A stretch of DNA of 64,000 nucleotides from Sequoia sempervirens (lineage: Eukaryota; Streptophyta; Pinopsida; Cupressales; Cupressaceae): NCBI GenBank assembly GCA_007258455.2, contig VDFB02296745.1, forward strand, positions 1-64,000. Reading direction: 5' to 3'. Below, piece after piece: positions 25,962 through 36,255 of the stretch. The notes beneath the pieces were generated by a model that did no database searches, was not told the DNA's origin, and saw only the letters and a list, made by a program, of their open reading frames with translations. The translations under genes and the position numbers were made by a program. Every line of letters begins with the position of its first letter. Within the stretch, counting starts at the first letter, position 1.

Positions 25962-27800
25962 CTATAGTGGTGGAATGATAATAGGAGTGTTCGAACCTCT
26001 CAAAACAAGGGCTAAGGAAGAGGGCCCCTCAAAGTCCTCTCCACTAAGCTCTTGTGGAGCTAAGGTTAGCAATTTCGTGAAGATTGCTGACAATGCCAAA
26101 ACTTCATCCAAAGAGTTAAACATGCACTTCATAGGAGTGTCATGTTTCACCTCAGTGGATGGAGAATGTTGTGCTTGAGATTCATCGCTAGGCTCACCGA
26201 GTGATTCAGAAGTGATGACAAACTCAAGGGAAGTTGGTACTGGTTCCATCACTAGGACATAACAAGTCAGTGCAAGACCACCTTTCGAAGAAGGTGGGCT
26301 ACTCTTACGTCCTCCATCATTGGAAGGACAACTCTCCACCTTCTGCTCCATCGAGGGGCATGAAATCCCCACAAATGAGGAAAGAGGTGCAGAGGAAGAG
26401 GTAGAAGAGAAAACCACAGTAGATACCACTGAAGTGTTCATCATATCTACGAGTTTTGATAAGGGCAGGAAATCTAGAAGGGACATCAATAGAGGTGGCT
26501 CCACCGAAGGAGTGATGAACACCTACACCTTTTTAGGGTCAAGCACATTTGTACTCACAACAGAAGTTGGAAGTGATACAAAGCTAGATTGAATGGAAGT
26601 AGAGGGGAGGAGAGAGGAGGATGCAATAGGAGGCCTTGATACATGGGCGGTCGTCTCCTCCTCCTTCCTCTATAAGGTATCCTACTTAGCCATGGGAGCC
26701 TTTTGCCGGTGCTTTCACTCACATGCAAGGAAGTTTCTATGACTCTTTGAACCAAAGGCTAGAGGCTGTGAAGGAATAGAAGGTTCCTACTCGGCCATGG
26801 GAGTGTCCACTATAGCCATTTTTTGTGGAGGAACAAGTTGGGAAGTAATGAGGGGAGTTGACTCAAGTGCCTCGGCAGTGGGCCTCTTCCGATTTATTGC
26901 TTTTGGAGCAAGAGCGGTAGGAGGACGTGAAGGTTGAAACATAGAGGATTGTCCATGGGGACCTTTCTTCCTATTATAACAAATGATCCTAGGCTTTGTG
27001 GGAAAAACATGAAGCTCAAACGCGGGATGCTTGGGCTTTCACCAAGTGAGTACCATAGGATTCTCTCACAAACATGGAACAAAATCTGATGGCACTACAA
27101 TGGGGCAAGAGGAAGCATTGGGATGAACACCAAAAGAGGAAGGAGGATCTTGGGACCGCTTCTCTTCTTCCCTTATACATGCGTTAGTGGCATCATTGTC
27201 AACTTTTAGGCAAGCCCTATGTGAAACACCATAAGGCAATCAAGGGTATCTCACTTTCGGCCTTAGATGCCCTTTCTTATAATTTTGATATGTTTGGTAT
27301 AGGAGGTCTATACTGGGTGGAAGAGGACCAATGGGTACAAGCCAAGAGCAATCCAAGGAGTAGCTACCACAAGCAACCGGTGGTTTATAACCAATGTCAT
27401 GAATCACATGCACGAAACCACTGTGGATAAATTTTAAACATTTATGCACAACTGAAGGCACTGCATACATAGCCCTACTAACCAAGAGATACCTAGCTTC
27501 ACTCTAAAGAGTTCAGACCTTTGGATTATGTCAAACAAAAGCTTCACAGATATAGGTCCAACCAAAACCGATAGGACAATACTACCCAAAGGGGGCACAA
27601 AAAGTCTGTCATTCATGCAGATGGTGCTTATAGGTTCATCATACCCATCTTTGTGTAAAAAGTTGATTAGCATGATCTCCTCAATTATAATGTTTACTTG
27701 GGATGTCAGATCAATGAGAACACCTGCTACGATGTTTTTTGTTGATTTGTGCAAGAATGTACTAGAGGAGATGGTTCCCTATTAAAACCCATCGACAAGT
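25962..27800 (-). pseudogene. Element B polyprotein: aspartic-protease-like domain plus Pro/Ser-rich tail
   Basis: From about 27,755 downward the minus strand reads KNIVAGVLIDLTSQVNII, then PPLGSIVLSVLV, LLFDII and VKLGISWLV, the order of beta-strand blocks in Ty3-type gag-pol aspartic proteases. The catalytic Asp-Ser/Thr-Gly is altered to DLT. After one frameshift near 27,470 the protein continues CLKFIHSGFVHVIHDIGYKP, GPLPPSIDLLYQTYQNY, and then in a single frame for over 400 codons through a basic Pro/Ser-rich region (near 26,900) into an acidic Ser-rich end (PPSSKGGLAL, SESLGEPSDESQ) that stops at 25,962. About seven TAG/TGA stops interrupt it. No reverse transcriptase follows. Confidence 0.6.
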
Positions 27801-28100
27801 CCTGTGAAGTGAAGGTTATACTAGTACCACTACTCACAGGCTATGCAGAGGGGATAGGTTGATGCAGGAAAGAGGCCATTGCACACTAGATGATACTTTC
27901 ACAAAGTCTTTAAAAGGTTAAAGGATAAGACAGTGACCCAATCAAGGTTTCTTTATGCAACACCTTCAGAGCCTTCTAACTACGCCTACTAGGGGTCGCA
28001 GGTTGGGTTGTGAGGTGAAAGCCTCACAACATGCACACCTACAAAACTCCTAAAATACGAGGAAAGGAGATTTCAGTATCACAAAACGAAACCAAAATGG

Positions 28101-28118
28101 TTCATGGTGGGTTCACCA
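28101..28118 (-). other. Probable primer-binding site of element B
   Basis: On the minus strand the LTR end CTTACA is followed by TTTGGTGAACCCACCATG; the TGG start two bases after the LTR fits a tRNA 3' CCA end. I cannot name the tRNA. Confidence 0.45.
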
Positions 28119-28120
28119 AA

Positions 28121-28931
28121 TGTAAGAGAGGGGGACCAACCACGTTCAAGGCCCTAGGTCACGAAGAGCCAAGAGAAGAAGGTTCCCCTAACTTACCTCA
28201 CTCTAAAGGAATTTTTTGAAATGAGGGATGAGATTGATGAGGATTATAAGGTCCTTCAATCACTCTGCAGACCCAAAACTCAATTTTGGGGCTAGGCGAG
28301 CCAACTTTCGGGTTCAACACTGTACCTCAGATAACTCTCTATCTGAGGAAAAAATTGTGGTTCCTGGATGATAGCACGACATGTTGGCGTCTCTTAGGTG
28401 CACTGGCATTTGTATGACCAGAGGACCAAAAATATAGTGGGAATTGCCAGAAAATGAGCTGACAGCCTAGCTAATGGTTTCTAAAGGAACAAAATAGAAC
28501 TATAGAGTAAGAGATATATAAACGAATATGATAAAGAAAGTATATTAAAGATAGGGTGACAAAGATGATCTCAAAAAAGAGCCTGTTTGCTAGCTAGCTC
28601 CAAATGCATGTTCATCTACATAGAAGGAGGAAAATTTTTGGGGGGCTGTATAGGGGTCTGCCTTAGTCAGACCCCCATTTGGGTGTTTCCACCTCCACAG
28701 ACAACCAAGATAGCAACGATAGAGAAATATGTAATAAATAAGGAAGGAAAGTAGAGAACATAATAAACAATACACGACAGTAATGTGCTACTCAACCAAA
28801 TCGTAGAGAGGAGTGAAAATGCTTACCACATTCACCAAGAGCTCACTAGCTAATGGACAAGAAGAGAGAACTCAAGCCCCTACTGCAATGGTGTTGTTTC
28901 ACACTTTCTCTATGGATTTGATGGAGTGTTG
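28121..28931 (-). repeat. Right LTR of element B, piece 1
   Basis: Corresponds to 23,096-23,903 of the left LTR. Similarity stops abruptly after gatggagtgttg, where element C begins with GGTATGTG. Confidence 0.85.
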
Positions 28932-28949
28932 GGTATGTGTAGGATCATG
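28932..28949 (+). repeat. Left terminal inverted repeat of element C
   Basis: GGTATGTGTAGGATCATG; pairs with the complement of the right end with gaps of a few bases. Confidence 0.75.
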
Positions 28950-29378
28950 TTGGGCCAAAAAGTAGTGATATGAAAAAGTAGCGTTTTGCATTCACCCAAA
29001 ACGTGAAAAATCTTGAGCTGACTTTTTTTTGGGTTGGGCGTTAGTACATTGCTCCATAGCAATGCCCAAGCCAAATTAATACAATTGGATATCTGATTTG
29101 CGTCAGGTAATATATACCCAATAGGTCATTTTAAACTTGTAGCCACAGTGTCTCAAACAACGATAGTGAGGGCATATTCAATATCAAATTTTTCTTGATA
29201 TCAAATTTATAAGGTAAATTTTTGGTTTTTCTTTATTTTTATCGATTTTTGTATTAGTTTTGTATAATTTTAACTAGCTTTTTACAAATTTTTATTAAAA
29301 ATAGGGGCTTTTACAAAATTTCATTTATATTGTGTAATTTCAATTAGATTAATTAGTTTTCAACTTCAATTAGGTATT

Positions 29379-31364
29379 ATGGATGAGAATCAAAACCCAC
29401 AAATGCCAAACTCTCCACCACCTACGTTCCCATCAATTTAATAGTTAATTGGTGAAAAATTGGAGCAATTGAGGGGCATTTATGATGTTTATAAGACAAT
29501 CCCTCGATTATCCTAGATGACAAACACATTTCAAAAGAAATAACTAAAAATATAGAAACCCTCTCCACCCAACATAATTCCATTCTTTTGTGGCGAGAAA
29601 CCATAAGGAAATATTACTTCGATGGATTTTTTTACAAAGATGTGAAAGTTATTGAATAAAAAAAGCCCAAATAGCCTCTTTATTTGTTAACCCCCGCACC
29701 AATTTGCCAGTTAATGTTAATAAACCAAAATTTTCTATAAAATGGTGCATGAATAAGGACATTGAAGATAACTTTTGGGATCGTTGGTGGATGGTTTTTG
29801 ATAAACCACCCAAAAACAATATTGATGTACCATTTTACTTTATTAAAAAATTATATGCTGAGTTTGTGTTAGGGAAACATGTCAATTACTTGGACATTAA
29901 ACCCTTCCATGGCATCGGTGGAGGTATGCCCCAAGATAGACTAGGGGAAGTTAGAGTAGTCCAAGGCCCATATGTTCCCCCTCCTCCCCTTCTTCAACCA
30001 CCTCCAGTACATCATCCAGATATTATCGAGGATGTAGCCATATAGAATATTATGGCTATTCACTATTTGAGTGATCTTTTGGTTTCCCATATTGCTATAG
30101 TAGCTCAACCACATGTTGGTGAGTTGGTGATGGATCGAGTGCTATTGCATCATCCTCCTTAGGTCCACATATCTGTGTGCCAAATACTTGTACTATGTGC
30201 CACTAGATATGCTTGAGTCCTCTTGTACAACCCACTGAGCATCCCTTGGACACTTTTGATTATGACCTCCATGATGTGGATGATATAAGAGATTAGACGC
30301 AAGTGATTGGAGCACACCCTACAAAGTCCTCTCCTGCTAGAGAGGGGGACGTTGGAATAGTTACACATGTAAGATTTAAGTTTTAATTTCATAACTTGCA
30401 TTTTTTTTTAAATGAATATTAATAAGAGATAGTATCAAGTACTAATATTTATTTACATGGTCTATTTAACAATTGATGTTTGAGGAGGAGCTTTTAGAGG
30501 TTATTGATAGCACCCTCATGGCCATTTCATTTGGCCTCAACATGCATACAGTATATATTTTTGCACACTCGTTTACATTTTTTTATTATATACTTGTCAT
30601 TTGAATTATCATTAATGAAATTATATATTAACTTATATGTTTATCTTATTTTCCTCTTGTAGGAAACACGTAGTGCAAGCGAGGTGCAACACTGTCCAGA
30701 CTTTGGAGGCACAATGGTAGATAAGGAAAAGGTAATTGAACTCAAATTTGATTGAATTAAGATTTTTAAGATCTTATAGTGATTATACATACATTGACAT
30801 ATATTGGTAGTTTCATATACTTGTCATTTTTATGTATAAGCAGTTGTGAGTTACACATCCTTGTTGACAAGTGTCACAATTCTTGAAAGAGTAGGTGTTG
30901 GAACACCTCAAGGAGTAGTTGTTGAAAAAAATCAAGGAGGAGGTGTCGAAAAACCTAAAGGAGATAAAGAAAAAGAGATGCCTAAAGAGGTATGTGTTTA
31001 TTTTATTTTGTGTTTGGTAAATATGTTCCTATTACTAACAATTGTATGCTAACTTGTATCAATTTTATGCTTTCGTTCACATATATAGATTGGAATTGCA
31101 AAAGTTGGTTTGATTGGTTCTTTGAGAGGGGCATATTCTCGGACTCGTGACCGTTTGAAGAGATGTAGACATGAGGTAATCAAGATTTCAATTTTAGAGT
31201 TCAATTATAATTCAATGTATATTGATTTAGATGTTAATTATTCGATTTTAAATTATATAATATAACTAATCTCAATTGTGGTTTGAATTTTTCTTGTGCA
31301 GGTACCTTTAGAGCCAAAGAGTGCTTCAAAGAGGCTCCATTTTGATGATCCACTAGTAGTTTAG
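29379..31364 (+). pseudogene. Six-exon gene inside transposon C, function unknown
   Basis: Likely start ATG at 29,379 (MDENQNPQMPNSPPPTFPSI), then a long first exon to 30,368 with stops and shifts but a readable middle (DNFWDRWWMVFDKPPKNN, FYFIKKLYAEFVLGKHVNYL, PPPPLLQPPPVHHPD). Five short exons follow with consensus AG/GT borders: 30,485-30,550, 30,663-30,731, 30,844-30,989, 31,089-31,175 and 31,302-31,364. Exons 2, 3, 5 and 6 are exact multiples of three in phase 0; exon 4 is one base off. The protein would end RLHFDDPLVV after a Gly/Lys-rich exon 4. I recognise no domain. Intron-exon structure this clear implies the gene was spliced recently; it may be an accessory protein of the transposon. 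Confidence 0.55.
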
Positions 31365-32470
31365 GATGAGATAGACATTTTTGCATGTATATTTTGAATA
31401 GATATCAAGATGGCATATGCCACATTTTGTAAAACTTTTTTTGAGTTGGCATTGATTCCTTTTTTGTATATGGACATACACTTGATTATTGGATAATTTG
31501 ATAAATATAAGTTGAGAATTGAAATAATTTGTTCTTCATGTGCATGCTTAAACTCTTCAAAAATTTAATCTTGAGCAATGGTTAAATATCAGTGTACAAA
31601 GCATAAAATTAATGGTTATATTATATAGTTCACAATAAAAAAAAATGAATAATGGTTAAATTATATCATATATTTCTTAGTTATATTATATAGTTTAAAC
31701 AACTTTGAAGACAAAAACAATGGTAAAGTTTAACATTTTAACTTTAAAGTTTGAATACACAAATGTCATTGTCTCACACTACATATTTCATATTGGATTA
31801 TCATTACATATTGAAATTCAAAAAATATCATATATCCTTTATAGTCCATAGAAAATATTACTATTTTCTTTTCCTTCTCTCTCACAAATTAATGTTTTAT
31901 TTCATGTAGCATTTCTTAAAAAGTAGACTAATGATAATTATCATGTTCTAGTGTAGAAGCACCCATAGGCCTATCATGCCTCCAAGAGTAAAAGTTTTAG
32001 TTTTGTCTTGATTTGTGTTGTTTTATGTTAATAAGGTCATTTTATACCATTAATGATCATTTGGAGTCATTTCAGAAGTTTCTGGGTCATTTGGGTAAAA
32101 GATGTAAAAAATTGCCAAATGTTGTCAATGTTGTCAATGACAACTTTTCAATTGTAATGATAACTTTTTGAAATTTTGTTAAAAGTTAGTTGGAGATTGG
32201 TTGGAGGATGAAAAATACTTGTAAGGGCATAAATAAATCTTGTAAACATGACCTTAGGGTTGGAGAAGTTGAAAATAAGAATTTGCATCTTTGAAGAAGA
32301 AGATTTCTATGTTTTTCCAACGTCTTGTGATGTTCTTTTCCTTTTTTACGGTTTGTACGGCCTTATTATGATTTTAAAATGTGTGGTATGATTAGATAAT
32401 TGAGTTATCTTTCAAATGCCTTTGTTTTGGTCAAAATTTATGGAGATTTGAATAACTTATGGTAATTATA
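31365..32470. other. Non-coding AT-rich spacer in element C
   Basis: Follows the stop of the six-exon gene. No frame or repeat stands out apart from runs of A/T; presumably 3' untranslated and spacer DNA before the tandem array. Confidence 0.4.
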
Positions 32471-35020
32471 CCACTAGCAGCCTAAAAGTTGTTTTTTTGT
32501 ACAACTTTTGTTCTGCAACTCGTACGACCAAACCAATTGTTCCAACATGTTCATATGGGTACGTTTAGGTTAGGTATGGTCCCCTTTCACACCCAAACAG
32601 ACCGAAGTAGTCCGAGCTACGTTCAACTGGCGAAATCCCTTAAAAGTACAAAGTACAAAAGGGAAACAATCTTTGATAGACTGTTACTCAGAAACCGTGA
32701 TGCCTACAAACTTTTTGTTTGAGGCTACAAGATTGTGTTGGGCCTCTCTAAAATAACCTCTATTGGTTTTTGATATTTCAGAAGCGTTTTCCTATGGTGA
32801 TGAGTTTTTAGTTGAGGAAAAAAAGTTGTAAAATGCAAGTAGTGTAAAGTTGCAAAGTGGTGCAACTTTTGTTCTACAACGCGTACGACCAAACAAACTA
32901 TTCCAACACATCCAAATGTGTAAGTTTATGCTAAGGATGGTCCTATTTTTCACTCACATACACTGAATCACTTTGATCTACATTGGACCGACAATTTCCC
33001 TTAAGAGTCTAAAGTGCTAAAAGACAACAATCTTTGAAGGGCTATTTCTTAGAAACTATGATGCTTATAGACTCTTCGTCTAAGGCTATGGGATTTTTTT
33101 GGGACCCTCTACAATAACCTCTCTTAGTTTTTTCTATCTCAAAGGCATTTTTCGGTGGTGATGAGTTTTTAGTTGAGGAAAAAGTTGTCAAATGCAAGCA
33201 ATATAAAGTTGCAAAGTGGTGCAACTTTCATTTTGCAACTCATACGACCAAATAAACTATTCCAACACATCTGGATGGGTACATTTATGCTAGGGATGGT
33301 TCTCTTTTGCACCCAAATACACCAAATCACTCTGAGCTACATTGGACCGGTGATTTTGCTTAAGAGTCCAAAGTGCTAAAATGCAACAATCTTTGAAGGG
33401 TTATTTCTCAGAAACTGTGATGCTTACAGACTCTCTATCTAAGGCTATGGGATTGTGTTGGGACCTTCTATAATAATTTCTCTCATTTTTTCTATCTCAG
33501 AGGCATTTTCTTATGGTGATAATTTTTCAGTTGAGGAAAAAGTTGTCAAATGCAAGTAGTGTAAAGTTGCAAAGTGGTGCAAATTTTGTTTTGCTCGTTT
33601 GTGTTCCAAAAAATGCATGTTACTTCATATTCTGAATCACTTCGAGCTACATCCAGATGGGTACGTTTATGCGCACCCAAATATTCTGAATCACTTCGAG
33701 CTACATTGGACTAGCGATTTCCCTTAAGAGTTTAAAGTGCTCAAAGACAATTATTTTTTAAGGGCTATTTCTTGGAAACTGTGATGCTTACAGACTCTTT
33801 GTTTGAGGATATGGGATCATGTTGGGACCCTCTACAATAACCTCTCTCATTTTTTTCTATCTCAGAGGCATTTTCCCGTGGTGACAAGTTTTCAGTCAAG
33901 GAAAAAGTTGTCAAATGCAAGCAGTGTAAAGTTGCAAAGTGGTGCAACTTTTGTTCTACAACTTGTACGACCAAGTAGACTATTCCAACATGTTTGAATG
34001 GGTACATTTATGCTAGGGATGGTCCAATTTTGTACCCAAATACACCGATTCACTCCAAGCTACATTGGACCGATGATTTCCCTTAAGAGTCCAAAGTGCT
34101 AAAAGACAACAATCTTTGAAGGGCTATTTCTCGAAAACCATGATGCTTACAGAATTTTCGTCTAAGGATATGGGATCATGTTGGGACCCTCTACAATAAC
34201 CTCTCTCAATTTTTTCTATCTTAGAGGCATTTTCCTGTGGTTATGAGTTTTCAATTGAGGAAAAAGTTGTCAAATGGAAGCAGCATAAAGTTGCAAAATT
34301 GTGCAACTTTTGTTCTGCAACTCATATGACCAAACATACTATTCAAAAATGTCTAGATGGGTATGTTTATGCTAGGGATAGTCCTCTTTTGCACCCAAAT
34401 ATGCCGAATCACTCTGAGCTACATTGGACTGGCGATTTCCCTTAAGAGTCCAAAGTGCTAAAATGCAACAATATTTGAAGGGCTATTTTTCAGAAACTGT
34501 GATGCTTACAGACTCTCTGTCTAAGGCTATGGGATCATGTTGGGACCATCTATAATAACCTCTCTCAGTTTTTTCTATCTTAGAGGTGTTTTTCCATGGC
34601 AACGAGTTTTCAGTTGAGAAAAAAGTTGTCAAATGCAAGCAGTGTAAAGTTGCACAGTGGTGCAACTTTTGTTTTGCAACTTATAGGACCAAATAGACTA
34701 TTCCAACACATTCATATGGGTACGTTTATGCTAGGGATGGTCCTCTTTTGCACCCAAATATGCTGAATCACTCTAAGCTACATTGGACCAACGATTTCCC
34801 TTAAGAGTGCAAAGTGTTAAAAGAAAATAATCTTTGAAGGGTTGTTTCTCAGAAACCGTGATGCTTATAGACTCTCTGTCTGAGGCTATGGGATTGTGTT
34901 GGGACCCTCTACAATAACCTATCTTTTTTTTTTATATCTCTAAGGAATTTTCCTGTGGTGTCAAGTTTTCAGTTGATGGAAAAATGGTTAGATGGATGCG
35001 ATGTAAAGGTGCAAAGGGGT
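32471..35020. repeat. Tandem array, seven units of about 360 bp
   Basis: The landmark gttgcaaagtggtgcaactttt recurs at about 32,502, 32,863, 33,222, 33,580, 33,944, 34,304 and 34,663, with spacings of 358-364 bp; a final partial copy stops near 35,020. Each unit also carries cgtacgaccaaa, a ggatggtcc..ttgcacccaaa block, ttaagagtccaaagtgctaaaa, gatgcttacagactct and ctctctca.ttttttctatctca. The short palindromic gttgcaaagtggtgcaac can form a hairpin. Units differ by many point changes, so the array is not recent. Open stretches inside it repeat with the unit and are not genes. Confidence 0.9.
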
Positions 35021-35039
35021 TTAGGGTTCATTTTGTTCC

Positions 35040-35270
35040 TCATGAGTAAGTGAAATACAAAGTATACACATTAAAACACATAGGTCATAAAGTATACATT
35101 AGAATAGTCAAATACACTTAAGTCTTGAACTACACACATGAATACAAAGTATACACATTAAAACATCTAGGTTGTAAAGTATACATTGAAATACTCATAA
35201 GTGACAAAGTATACACATAAGTTGTAAAGTATACACTTGAATACATGTAAAGTGTACACAATATGCATGA
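35040..35270. repeat. Short interspersed copies of aaagtatacac
   Basis: The core a(a)agtataca(c/t) recurs at least seven times at irregular 20-50-bp spacing, next to the 360-bp array. Confidence 0.65.
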
Positions 35271-35486
35271 TATTACCATTCAATAATTGCTATCAAATAT
35301 AGGATTTAAAAAATTCCACGTAGGCATACAACAAATGACCCTAATACATAGTCATTTCCTAGTAGGGGAAGGAAATAGAGCACACATTTCCTTCGCGGTC
35401 GACACAATTTTCCAAAAGAGTAGCATGTTGACGTTATAGAGTGACAAGCACCTATAAAAACCATCAAAGTAGCAATTAAACTAAAT

Positions 35487-35830
35487 ACAATAGAAAAGAT
35501 GCTTAGAATAAGAAATATATATTATTCTAAATGACCTAATTGATGATGAAATGGTAATGCAAACTATAAAAGACACTTGCAATAACAAATCTATACTATT
35601 GTAATCTATCACATAGCTCTCCCAAATGATCAGAGCTGGCTATTATTGTAGCAGGTCCATGATCAATTGTGCTAGGAATATCACAATATACTTTAAATGA
35701 GAAATCTATATTGTCACAATAGAAAAGATGCTTAGACTAACAAATATATATTATTCTAAACAACCTGAATGTTGATGAATTGGTAATGCAAACTATAAAA
35801 GATGCTTAGAATAACAAGTCTATATTATTC
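35487..35830. repeat. Direct repeat of about 115 bp, 229 bp apart
   Basis: acaatagaaaagatgcttag...aatggtaatgcaaactataaaaga occurs at 35,487 and again at 35,716, each followed by a tctata.tatt.taat segment. Confidence 0.75.
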
Positions 35831-36076
35831 TAATCAGGTATGGTCCCCTTTCACACATGCAAGGTAGATTAAAATTACAATAAAAGAATCATATTAATCA
35901 TATTATAGGATAGTCATATTAATCACAAGAAGGCAAGGAGAACAATATATGTGACAACCATTAAGAAAATTCAATGCCATATTGACAATGAAGTGAATCA
36001 CATTGACAGAGTGCATATTACATTCTTAGGATAGTCAAGTTACAATCATTAAATGAGGAGAATTCTCATGAAAAAG

Positions 36077-36191
36077 CATTGCAATAGTATACAAAATATC
36101 AATATTAAAGACACTTGCATTGCAAGAGTATACAAAATATCAATATTAAAGACACCTACATTGAAATAGTATACAAAATATCAGTATTAAA
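36077..36191. repeat. Tandem repeat, 41 bp x about 2.8
   Basis: cattgcaatagtatacaaaa starts at 36,077, 36,118 and 36,159 with one or two changes per unit. Confidence 0.85.
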
Positions 36192-36255
36192 TAAAGAACA
36201 CGAATGAAATTAAGCATAATTAACCTAAGCATTGTACCTTCCATTCTTGAATATG

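Noticed and set aside
32489..34665. Several 60-80-codon frames with similar sequences (LQLVRPNQLFQHV and HHFATLHCLHLTTF types)
   Set aside because: They recur once per 360-bp unit of the array and differ in ends; treated as repeat artefacts.
32471..35020. Possible CRISPR-like array
   Set aside because: Units of 360 bp with diverged sequence and no short repeat-spacer pattern; eukaryotic context.
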